5,675 nt of DNA from an uncultured Eggerthellaceae bacterium (GCA_934670115.1 CAKUOV010000077.1:1-5675); one strand, 5' to 3'; counted from the stretch's first letter, positions 1-5,517 are shown. The notes: a model not told the origin generated them from the sequence alone. Made by a program: numbers and translations.

Positions 1-299
1 AGGTAATCGTCAGCGCCGCCATCAAGGCCCAGCACCTTATCGTATTCCGCGCCCTTAGCGGTAAGCATCATAACGGGAACGTTATCGAAACGCTTGTCGC
101 GGCGAATCTTGTTCAGCACCGCCAAACCATCTTCGCCCGGAAGCATGATATCCAGCAACACTAAGTGGGGAATCTCCTGGTCACAAGCGCCCCAAAACGA
201 CTGAGCCTCCGCGAAGCCACGCGCTTCCAACCCTGCCTGCTTAAGCGCATACAGAACCAAATCGCGAATGTTGTTTTCGTCTTCCACGTAATAAATCAT
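1..299 (-). CDS. OmpR/PhoB-type response regulator, N-terminal receiver domain (cut by left edge)
   Basis: The gene runs leftward out of the window; 99 complete codons are visible. The translation starts MIYYVEDENNIRDLVLYAL and is a typical CheY-like receiver domain. It shows an acidic pocket (E6, D7), the phosphoacceptor D50 in the context LLDIMLPGEDG, the switch threonine T80 in MMLTAKG, and the GLDGGADDY stretch that normally precedes the conserved KPF lysine, which is off the edge. Family knowledge: such receivers are phosphorylated by a sensor kinase, and in OmpR/PhoB relatives a winged-helix DNA-binding domain follows. The output domain is not visible, so that assignment is inferred from receiver style. 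Its position next to pit and a PhoU/DUF47 gene suggests a phosphate-sensing PhoB/PhoP-like regulator. No Shine-Dalgarno sequence precedes the ATG; see the -10 element at 306-311. Confidence 0.9.
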   Translation of the reverse strand, partial: MIYYVEDENNIRDLVLYALKQAGLEARGFAEAQSFWGACDQEIPHLVLLDIMLPGEDGLAVLNKIRRDKRFDNVPVMMLTAKGAEYDKVLGLDGGADDY

Positions 300-526
300 A
301 GAATCATTGTAACGTGCTGAAGCCATTGTTCACACCAAGATTCATAAAAAAGAGGAGCAGGCCGGTAAGAAATCGAAGGGGGAGATTAAGACCCCGCAAA
401 AACAAACTCCGAAAAAACAAGCGGAAAGCGCAGGTACAGATGCGCAGATCGGACGCACCACGTCCAAATGCGACCGAACTGCCGGCAACTGCACCCGCGC
501 TGTCGCGCTACATCTTCCGTTGGGTG
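300..526. other. Intergenic stretch between response regulator and DUF47 gene
   Basis: No convincing gene on either strand. It holds an adenine-rich (plus strand) section around 344-425, including an imperfect direct repeat of about 15 bases (CCGCAAAAACAAAC near 393 and CCGAAAAAACAAGC near 409). Short weak inverted repeats (GCGC-GACA-GCGC around 500) are not followed by a clear T-run, so no confident terminator for the DUF47 gene can be named. The only visible signal is the -10 element close to the response regulator start. Confidence 0.5.
306..311 (-). promoter_or_regulatory. -10 element of response regulator gene, possibly leaderless transcript
   Basis: On the minus strand TACAAT (5 of 6 matches to TATAAT) ends six bases before the ATG at 299, so the expected transcription start falls on the A of the start codon itself. 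There is no ribosome-binding sequence between the two. A convincing -35 at 17 bp spacing is absent (TGTGAA lies there). This arrangement is what a leaderless mRNA would look like; the call is inferred from sequence only. Confidence 0.35.
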
Positions 527-1162
527 CTACGCGCACTCCGCCACAAGCGCTTCCATGCATTCCGCGGCATGCTCTAAGGCATCCATGGCTTCTTCCATGC
601 AATCCATCAACGCATGAGTGATACGGCGCTGTTCAGGGTCGATGGTAGTATCTTCATAGAGCCCATGAACAGCAGAAATATACAACGTGTCACAGTCGCT
701 TTCGCAGGTTTGCACCGAAACAAGATGCTTCCGAATAGCATCGCGGTGCATCGAATGCGCGGCAAGGCACCCACCCGCAATTTTCAGCTCAGAGCAAGCA
801 TCCGACATAAGCAGCATAAGCGGCGAACCCTGAGGAACAGGGTGCGAATCTGCGGAAACATTGAACAGATAGGCTTTAATGGCAATCTCTTCCACGGCAT
901 CGCACACATCATCGAACGCATGGGCAAGATTTGACATGCTGTCGCGGTCGAAGGGCGTGACAAAATCCGTCACTAAGTGCGACAAAATCTGATGATTCAC
1001 GTGATCGGCATCGTTTTCCATGGTGTGAAGCGACTGCACCAAGGCAATGTCGCCCCATTCCCCTGCCTCAAGAGCGCTTTTCAGGTTCAGCGTCATCTCT
1101 TCAGCGTACGAAAGCTGCTGATTGAACGCATCAAAATAGTCGAAGTCGCTTTTCTTTCTCAC
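527..1162 (-). CDS. DUF47 / PhoU-like Pit accessory protein
   Basis: An all-helical 211-residue protein of the DUF47 (PF01865, PhoU-like) family, usually paired with Pit permeases and thought to modulate phosphate uptake; it is probably cytosolic and membrane-associated through the transporter. Numbered from the GTG start, four E/D-xxx-D motifs typical of PhoU-type metal sites are visible: ENDAD (49-53), DDVCD (84-88), ESDCD (154-158) and EEAMD (190-194). The family block FVTPFDRDSM lies at 67-76. Length matches the family (about 205-215). The GTG at 1162-1160 is chosen because AAAGGA lies nine bases upstream and the resulting start, MRKKSDFDYFDAF, resembles family N-termini. The in-frame ATG at 1180 and TTG at 1192 have no ribosome-binding site and would add 6 or 10 unlikely residues. 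It lies 155 bp downstream of pit on the same strand, with a possible promoter of its own. Confidence 0.9.
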   Translation of the reverse strand: MRKKSDFDYFDAFNQQLSYAEEMTLNLKSALEAGEWGDIALVQSLHTMENDADHVNHQILSHLVTDFVTPFDRDSMSNLAHAFDDVCDAVEEIAIKAYLFNVSADSHPVPQGSPLMLLMSDACSELKIAGGCLAAHSMHRDAIRKHLVSVQTCESDCDTLYISAVHGLYEDTTIDPEQRRITHALMDCMEEAMDALEHAAECMEALVAECA

Positions 1163-1171
1163 AACAAATTG

Positions 1172-1177
1172 TCCTTT
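1172..1177 (-). promoter_or_regulatory. Ribosome-binding site deciding the GTG start of the DUF47 gene
   Basis: AAAGGA on the minus strand, with nine bases to the GTG at 1162. It lies just inside the upstream in-frame ATG (1180), which itself lacks any purine-rich site, so the site argues for the shorter protein. Confidence 0.6.
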
Positions 1178-1239
1178 CATGCACCATCGCAAAGCCGCGC
1201 TACCACAACAGAGAAAAACGGCGAAGCGCAGAGCGCGAA

Positions 1240-1268
1240 TATATACGAACTCCCGTTACGAAAACCAA
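1240..1268 (-). promoter_or_regulatory. Candidate sigma-70 promoter for the DUF47 gene
   Basis: In the pit-DUF47 gap the minus strand reads TTGGTT (1268-1263), a 17-base spacer, then TATATA (1245-1240), with a second reading TATATT two bases on. The predicted start lies near 1233, giving a leader of about 70 bases. No clear terminator is seen after pit, so readthrough from pit is equally possible. No 11-bp Pho-type repeats are seen here. Confidence 0.4.
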
Positions 1269-1317
1269 TTCGGACGCTGCCGCTCTTGCCAAAGCTAAGC
1301 CGCGCTCAACAAGCACC

Positions 1318-2367
1318 CTACAAAATAAGCAGGAACAAATGCGTAAACGCCCAGGCCAGAAGGCCGCAACCAGGGAAGGTCAAAACCCAGGTGAGCACCA
1401 TCGAGCCCGCCAAATTCCACTTCACGGCGCGCAAACGTTTCTCTGCGCCCACGCCCATAATCGCCGTTGTTTTCGTGTGGGTTGTGGAAACCGGCATGCC
1501 GGTAAACGTTGCCAGGCCAATGCAGAAGCACGCCGACAAGCACGCGGCAAAACCTTGGTACTGCTCCATCTTCACCATGTTCATGCCCACGCTCTTAATG
1601 ATCTTGCGGCCGCCAATAGCGGTACCCAAGCTCATGGCAAGGCTTACCAAAATAAGCAGCCATAAGGGGAAATGCGAGAAATCGGCACTGCCATACACGC
1701 CCAACATAACGCCTAACATGCACAGACTTAGGAATTTCTGACCGTCTTGCGCACCGTGAAGAACGGCCACGCCCGCGCCCGCAATAATTTGAGCCCAGCG
1801 GAAGAAGTGGTTCGCTTTAATGCGGTTAGCGCCTGCGCAGGCAATCTTGATAAGGCGCGCGAACAACCAACCCGATCCAAAACCCAAGCACGTGCTTATG
1901 ACCAGGCCATAAATAACTTTTACCCACTCGGCGCCATTAATGCCGCCCAGACCACCCTGCAGCGCAATGGCGGCACCCGTGATACCCGCTATGAGCGAAT
2001 GGCTTTGGCTCGTGGGAATGCCCAGCGCCCACGCCGCAACGCCCCACACGATGATAGCCACCATGGCCGCAGCAAGGGCGACCAGCGCGGCTTCGTTGTT
2101 GCCGCCGAAATCAACCATACCGAAAATGGTGCCTGCAACAGCCGTGCTGATTGCCGTGATGCCCACCAAGCCAATAAAGTTGCAGACAGCAGCCATAATA
2201 ATAGCGGGGGTCGGACGCATGGCGCGCGTACCCACCACCGTAGCAATTGCATTCGGCGCATCCGTTGCGCCGTTGACCATCGTTGCGCCAACGCACAGAA
2301 CAATAATCAGAAGAAGAACCGGGTTTGCCCCAATGGCGGCTGCAACGGTTGCCAGCTCAAGACCCAT
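1318..2367 (-). CDS. pit: Pit-type low-affinity inorganic phosphate transporter
   Basis: A 349-residue hydrophobic membrane protein of the PHO4/PiT family (PF01384), which imports phosphate, typically as a metal-phosphate complex with a cation. The two family half-repeats are visible. The first has the signature NGATDAPNA (32-40) and GIPTSQSHS (116-124). The second has HGAQDGQKF (204-212) and GMPVSTTHT (290-298). Many apolar segments (about 16-30, 55-80, 92-115, 150-172, 192-225, 234-250, 272-288, 320-349) fit roughly ten membrane passes. It is shorter than E. coli PitA (499) but in the range of compact bacterial Pit proteins. The usual GAND is GATD in the first half and GAQD in the second; both keep the aspartate. 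The ATG is supported by GAGGA at 2378-2374 with six bases spacing. Downstream on the same strand is its DUF47 partner; upstream lie a hairpin and a Pho-box-like array. Confidence 0.95.
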   Translation of the reverse strand: MGLELATVAAAIGANPVLLLIIVLCVGATMVNGATDAPNAIATVVGTRAMRPTPAIIMAAVCNFIGLVGITAISTAVAGTIFGMVDFGGNNEAALVALAAAMVAIIVWGVAAWALGIPTSQSHSLIAGITGAAIALQGGLGGINGAEWVKVIYGLVISTCLGFGSGWLFARLIKIACAGANRIKANHFFRWAQIIAGAGVAVLHGAQDGQKFLSLCMLGVMLGVYGSADFSHFPLWLLILVSLAMSLGTAIGGRKIIKSVGMNMVKMEQYQGFAACLSACFCIGLATFTGMPVSTTHTKTTAIMGVGAEKRLRAVKWNLAGSMVLTWVLTFPGCGLLAWAFTHLFLLIL

Positions 2368-2394
2368 AACGTATCCTCACTTACCTCGACACAC

Positions 2395-2413
2395 GCTTCT
2401 TCGCATAAGAAGC
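2395..2413 (-). promoter_or_regulatory. Perfect 7-bp hairpin/operator-like inverted repeat before pit
   Basis: GCTTCTT (plus strand 2395-2401) and AAGAAGC (2407-2413) flank a five-base loop, 27 bases before the pit ATG. No T-run follows on either strand, so it is not a terminator. It could be a 5' leader hairpin, an operator, or chance; it overlaps the place where a -10 (TTATGC or TATGCG) would lie if the last Pho-type hexamer served as a -35. Confidence 0.4.
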
Positions 2414-2424
2414 TATGGTCATAA

Positions 2425-2474
2425 TGGCAAGCGCCCGTTAGGTCTGTGTAAGCTAATTGTCAAATTTCTGCAAA
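2425..2474 (-). promoter_or_regulatory. Pho-box-like array: five TTGACA-type hexamers at 11-bp period, upstream of pit
   Basis: Reading the minus strand towards pit, hexamers start exactly every 11 bases: TTTGCA (2474-2469), TTGACA (2463-2458), CTTACA (2452-2447), CTAACG (2441-2436), TTGCCA (2430-2425). Units beyond either end (TCATCT, ACCATA) do not fit. Established knowledge: PhoB/PhoP-family regulators bind direct repeats with an 11-bp period (E. coli CTGTCAT boxes, B. subtilis TTAACA-like boxes on the coding strand), placed at or upstream of the -35. The array begins 107 bases and ends 58 bases before the pit ATG. TTGACA alone could instead be a plain -35, with TAACGG 17 bases on, but that -10 is poor. 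Binding is inferred. Confidence 0.55.
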
Positions 2475-2543
2475 ATCAAAGATGAACAGGAGAAACGAAG
2501 GACCCAGAAAGCCTCGTGCGTCAAATCAAGCACGCTCCGCCGT

Positions 2544-4100
2544 TCACGCTATCTCCACATCCACCACCCTATTGGGGTCAAGAATTCGATACGATAGTTC
2601 CAAATATAACCGGTCATCGCATGAATCAAGGTCGATCCCCGTAAGCTTTCTAATGCTGTCAATACGTCGCAAAAACGTGCTTCGCGATATGAACAGAGCC
2701 TTGGCCGCTTCCACTGCGTTATACCTTGCCTCGATATAGGTATGCAGCGTCTCACCAAGATTCGTACCGTTTTCTTCGTCGTACTTTTGCAAGACGCCAA
2801 TCGCGCTCGTTGCAACTTGATCTTCCGGCAAATCGCGGGACATGCACCCCAACGCATACCGGAATGCATAATTGTCGTATTTCAGGTACCAAAACATGGG
2901 ATCCACGCTGCGTCCATACGCAATGGCGATATCCGTTTGGTACGCAGCGTTTTTCAAGTCGAAAACGTTTTCGAATTCCCTGCTTACACCTGCCAGCATG
3001 TAGTTTTCACGCAAAAACGTATTGATATCGTTGGCAAATCGCTTGCGCGCGGCAGCATCACGCTTGGACTCGTCAATCAGCAAAAAGCACTTATCGCCCA
3101 CCATGAAGCAAACGCTTTGCGGCACCACCATCTCAAGATGAGCCAAAAGCACCGAGGTAAAACGTCGAGTGGTCTCTGCCAATTGCGGTCTGACCTGCAC
3201 TAAGCGATACGTATCCCGCTCATCAAAGCCAATCTGGCCAATCTGGCGGATTATCTCATTGCGCGCAGGCGTATCTCCCTTAACCAATCCTGCCAGAAGA
3301 TGCCTTAGCTTGGCGTTTTTCGCCGGCTGCCTAAAAAACGTTCCCAGTCTTGCGTAAAGGTTTTCAACCACCCCGGTAACAAGCTCAACGATATCCGCAT
3401 TGTAAGCATTGCGCGCTGGGTCGTTTGTGCAAGGAATGCTCATGCGCGCGACAAACTGATCTTCGTGAAACACGTTGCAGTGAAGCATGGCTTCATCGGT
3501 CTCGTAGCGCCAAACGCCTTTTTTCTTAGCTAAAGCCGCGAAGCCTTCGCTTGAAACAAGCATATTGATGACCTCAGGGGGCAACCTGCCCGTTTCGTCT
3601 ACATACAGCTCTTCGTATCCCCGTTCCATGGACATCTTTTTAGCATAGGCCACGTAATTGAAATCCGCATCAATGAGCGACAGCGGATCTTCCAGAACCA
3701 GTTCGCTGCTCCGAATAATTGCATCGTACGAGAAGAACTCGTTAGCAGCCTGATCGAGCTGGGCCTCCCACGCATAAAACTTGTCAAAAATAGTGGCGAT
3801 ATAATTGAACACCTTGTCCATTCGATCTTCATCGGGCACAAGTATCCATTCGTTGTCGCGTCGGAAGGTTTCCGCCTCGCTGCCCCCGACGCACACAAAG
3901 ATAGTATCTGGATAAAAACGGTCAATTTGTTCCATGCGTTTCACATCAACTAATACAAGGTGTCCGCGCATTTCTTGTGCACTACTCCAAAACATCGGTC
4001 GGGTCACATAGGCTTTCCGAGAAAGCCCCACTTCGATATTTACAGCATGTGACCAGCGTTTTCTTATCCAAAAGTAAAGCATGTTTCTGGTGATTTCCAT
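2544..4100 (-). CDS. PucR/CdaR-family transcriptional regulator
   Basis: A 518-residue protein whose C-terminus is the PucR-type helix-turn-helix (PF13556): LQKYDEENGTNLGETLHTYI (437-456), then the HTH proper NAVEAAKALFISRSTFLRRI (461-480) and SIRKLTGIDL (482-491). Residues about 265-400 look like the degenerate GGDEF-like domain common in CdaR/PucR proteins; residues about 130-250 may be a ligand-sensing domain. The N-terminal 100 residues are not recognised. No membrane segment or signal peptide is seen, so a cytosolic DNA-binding protein is expected. The ATG has GAGG at 4112-4109, eight bases upstream. It is divergent from the URO-D-fold gene across 251 bp, the usual arrangement of a regulator controlling its neighbour. 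It may also be followed by weak readthrough towards pit; a 5-bp stem lies after the stop but without a T-run. Its ligand cannot be read from the sequence. Confidence 0.9.
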   Translation of the reverse strand: MEITRNMLYFWIRKRWSHAVNIEVGLSRKAYVTRPMFWSSAQEMRGHLVLVDVKRMEQIDRFYPDTIFVCVGGSEAETFRRDNEWILVPDEDRMDKVFNYIATIFDKFYAWEAQLDQAANEFFSYDAIIRSSELVLEDPLSLIDADFNYVAYAKKMSMERGYEELYVDETGRLPPEVINMLVSSEGFAALAKKKGVWRYETDEAMLHCNVFHEDQFVARMSIPCTNDPARNAYNADIVELVTGVVENLYARLGTFFRQPAKNAKLRHLLAGLVKGDTPARNEIIRQIGQIGFDERDTYRLVQVRPQLAETTRRFTSVLLAHLEMVVPQSVCFMVGDKCFLLIDESKRDAAARKRFANDINTFLRENYMLAGVSREFENVFDLKNAAYQTDIAIAYGRSVDPMFWYLKYDNYAFRYALGCMSRDLPEDQVATSAIGVLQKYDEENGTNLGETLHTYIEARYNAVEAAKALFISRSTFLRRIDSIRKLTGIDLDSCDDRLYLELSYRILDPNRVVDVEIA

Positions 4101-4140
4101 CTATTTCGCCTCATTGGAGTAGACACTGCATTACACCAAA

Positions 4141-4149
4141 ATAGTAACA
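4141..4149 (-). promoter_or_regulatory. Extended -10 promoter of the PucR-family gene
   Basis: The minus strand reads TGTTACTAT, an extended -10 (TGn plus TACTAT). No good -35 lies 17 bases upstream (CAATTA). The expected start near 4134 gives a leader of about 34 bases containing the GAGG ribosome-binding site. Confidence 0.4.
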
Positions 4150-4160
4150 CAGAATGCTTC

Positions 4161-4175
4161 ATATAATTGTTATAT
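4161..4175. promoter_or_regulatory. 15-bp AT-rich palindrome, candidate operator
   Basis: ATATAA-TTG-TTATAT is a perfect 6-bp-arm inverted repeat, with imperfect outer arms TTC (4158-4160) and GAA (4178-4180). It lies between the two divergent -10 elements and overlaps TATAAT (4162-4167) and TATATT (4171-4176). Position suits autorepression and control of the URO-D-fold gene by the PucR-type protein; being AT-rich, it may also simply be promoter sequence. Confidence 0.35.
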
Positions 4176-4176
4176 T
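4168..4176 (+). promoter_or_regulatory. Extended -10 promoter of the URO-D-fold gene
   Basis: TGTTATATT on the plus strand is an extended -10 (TGn plus TATATT) and mirrors the TGTTACTAT of the opposite promoter. No -35 consensus is seen, which fits dependence on an activator. The expected start near 4183 leaves a leader of about 170 bases. A perfect TATAAT at 4162-4167 is an alternative, also without a -35. Confidence 0.4.
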
Positions 4177-4341
4177 TGAAACTATTTGTCGTAAAGATTC
4201 GCTTTGTAAGAGGGGCGTATCTTGAAAGCATACCAAAGCCGCAAAGGACAAACGGCATGCAGCGAAGGGAAGTTCGAGCGGGGGCGCGAACATGACGAAA
4301 TCGACCATGCAGCTTTGCAAATTGTGCCAAACACAAGAAAG

Positions 4342-4346
4342 GGAGG
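4342..4346 (+). promoter_or_regulatory. Strong ribosome-binding site deciding the URO-D-fold start
   Basis: GGAGG within AAAGGGAGGACACC, five bases before the ATG at 4352. It outranks the G-rich sequence before the in-frame ATG at 4292, which lacks a proper AGGAGG core. Confidence 0.75.
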
Positions 4347-4351
4347 ACACC

Positions 4352-5407
4352 ATGCTAACCGCAAGAGAAAACATGATTCAGGTACTCGAAGGGGGAACCC
4401 CTGACCGTTTCGTCAACCAGTACGAAGCACTGTCGCTGGTATTCCATCCGTTTATGCTCGCTAACCCGTTCTGCCCCAAGGGCACCGAAAAAGACAAGCC
4501 TGTTGCGAATGCCTGGGGTGTGTACAACTGCTTCCCCGAACACGAACCGGGATCATTCCCCGTACAGGACGATGAGCACTTGCTGGTGAAAGACATTGAG
4601 CATTGGCAGGATTACGTCAATCCTCCTTCGCTTGAATTCCCTGATGAGCTGTGGGAGCAATGCATTGGCATGTACAACGCACTTGACGCCGAAAAAACGC
4701 TTCGTGCCGTTTTTGTTGCACCGGGCCTGTTCGAGCAGTGCCACCACATGTGCAAGATCGACGAAGTGCTTGCCGCCATGTATGAATGCCCCGATGAGCT
4801 GCACGACATGATCAAGATGCTCACGGAATGGGAGCTCAAACTGGCAGAAGGCATTTGCGAACATATGCACCCCGAAGCCATTTTCCATCACGACGACTGG
4901 GGCAGCCAGAAGAGCACGTTCATGAGCCCGGAAATGTTTGAGGAATTCTTCGTTGAGCCGTATAAGCAGATTTATGGCTACTACCATGACCACGGCGTGA
5001 AGTACATTGTCCACCACTCCGACAGCTATGCCGCAACGTTGGTTCCCGATATGATTGAAATGGGCATCAACTGCTGGCAGGGTTGCTTCTCCACCAACGA
5101 CCTCCCCACGTTGTGCGAGAAATACGGCGACAAGATCACGTTCATGGGTGGCATTGAAAACTGCCTGGTAGACTTCCAAGGCTGGACCGAAGAGAACACC
5201 CGCAGCGTGGTTCGCGAGACCATTGATGCTTGCGGAGCCGCCGGCAAGGGCTTTATCCCCTGCATTGCACAGGGCGGCCCGGGCTCCGTTTACCCTGGCG
5301 TGTACCAAAGCCTGTGGGACGAGATCGATGCCTACAACACCGAGAAATTCGGCTGGACAAAAGAACAACTCGACGAAGCAAGGCTTCCTATTTCCGTCAT
5401 GTTCTAA
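4352..5407 (+). CDS. Uroporphyrinogen decarboxylase-fold protein, probable cobamide-dependent methyltransferase type
   Basis: A 351-residue soluble protein of the URO-D superfamily (PF01208). The N-terminus LTARENMIQVLEGGTPDRF (2-20) is the family's usual opening helix. Further family marks are DDWGSQ (181-186) followed by FMSPEMFEEFFVEPYKQI (190-207), VHHSDSYAATLVP (220-232), ITFMGGIEN (262-270) and FIPCIAQGGP (301-310). In MtaA/MtbA-type methylcobamide:coenzyme M methyltransferases the zinc ligands are H-x-C plus a distal Cys; here the pattern is H222-S-D224 with C304, so the middle ligand is Asp. True heme-pathway HemE is unlikely because its arginine-rich N-terminal substrate motif is not seen. 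The substrate is unknown; O-demethylation or methyl transfer with a corrinoid protein is an inference, and no corrinoid protein gene lies in the window. The gene stands alone between a PucR-type regulator and a strong terminator. An upstream ATG (4292) would add 20 residues including CKLC. Confidence 0.85.
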   Translation: MLTARENMIQVLEGGTPDRFVNQYEALSLVFHPFMLANPFCPKGTEKDKPVANAWGVYNCFPEHEPGSFPVQDDEHLLVKDIEHWQDYVNPPSLEFPDELWEQCIGMYNALDAEKTLRAVFVAPGLFEQCHHMCKIDEVLAAMYECPDELHDMIKMLTEWELKLAEGICEHMHPEAIFHHDDWGSQKSTFMSPEMFEEFFVEPYKQIYGYYHDHGVKYIVHHSDSYAATLVPDMIEMGINCWQGCFSTNDLPTLCEKYGDKITFMGGIENCLVDFQGWTEENTRSVVRETIDACGAAGKGFIPCIAQGGPGSVYPGVYQSLWDEIDAYNTEKFGWTKEQLDEARLPISVMF

Positions 5408-5424
5408 GCCTGTTCCGTATTTCA

Positions 5425-5465
5425 CTTCGCGTTAAGCCAGGTCATTCGCGAAGGAACACCTTCGC
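5425..5465 (+). repeat. Alternating inverted repeats that could form two exclusive hairpins
   Basis: Three copies of one motif in alternating orientation lie after the URO-D-fold stop: CTTCGCG (5425-5431), CGCGAAG (5447-5453) and CCTTCGC (5459-5465). The middle one can pair with either neighbour; GCGAAGG-AACA-CCTTCGC (5448-5465) is a perfect 7-bp stem with a four-base loop. No T-run follows directly. It may be a 3' mRNA-stabilising structure or a remnant repeat. Confidence 0.45.
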
Positions 5466-5473
5466 AACACTAT

Positions 5474-5517
5474 AAGAACAGCCCGAGAGCCACGTTGGTT
5501 TTCGGGCTGTTCTTTTT
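5474..5517 (+). terminator. Strong intrinsic terminator of the URO-D-fold gene
   Basis: AAGAACAGCCCGA (5474-5486) pairs perfectly with TCGGGCTGTTCTT (5502-5514). The stem continues inward through 5487-5492 with 5496-5501 using two G-U pairs, so 19 pairs close on a CGT triloop. A T-run (5513-5517) follows. In the reverse direction the tail is TTCTTATA, so weaker bidirectional action is possible. Confidence 0.93.

Noticed and set aside
328..345. TTCA repeats (329-332, 341-344) as an actinobacterial GTTCACC-type PHO box before the response regulator
   Set aside because: The spacing is 12, not 11, the heptamers match poorly and they lie on the strand opposite to the gene.
314..577. Plus-strand open frame of 87 residues, very rich in Lys/Arg
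   Set aside because: It covers the adenine-rich intergenic stretch and then the antisense of the DUF47 gene; no ribosome-binding site, and composition is explained by the A-rich sequence.
313..615. Second plus-strand frame encoding a Lys/Glu/Gln-rich segment
   Set aside because: It reads protein-like for about 40 residues but has no ATG, GTG or TTG start before that part and runs antisense into the DUF47 gene.
977..1741. Long plus-strand frame (254 codons) antisense to DUF47 and pit
   Set aside because: Both genes it opposes are clear family members; its product has no recognisable family character and no ribosome-binding site was apparent.
1747..2485. Overlapping plus-strand frames opposite pit
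   Set aside because: They are shadows of the pit codons: low-complexity Asn/Arg/Ala-rich products from a strongly conserved gene read backwards.
2515..2534. CGTGC/GCACG stem as a terminator of the PucR-family gene
   Set aside because: Only five pairs with a ten-base loop and no T-run on the minus strand.
4183..4351. Cobalamin riboswitch in the long leader of the URO-D-fold gene
   Set aside because: Considered because of the corrinoid link, but no B12-box-like sequence or matching helices were found; only short weak stems (GTTCG 4272-4276 with CGAAC 4287-4291).
4222..4404. Small plus-strand frame of 60 residues in the divergent region
   Set aside because: It overlaps the true URO-D-fold start in another frame, lacks a ribosome-binding site and has no protein-like pattern.
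4553..5425. Minus-strand frame of 290 codons opposite the URO-D-fold gene
   Set aside because: The plus-strand gene has family motifs, a strong ribosome-binding site and a terminator; the antisense product has none of these.
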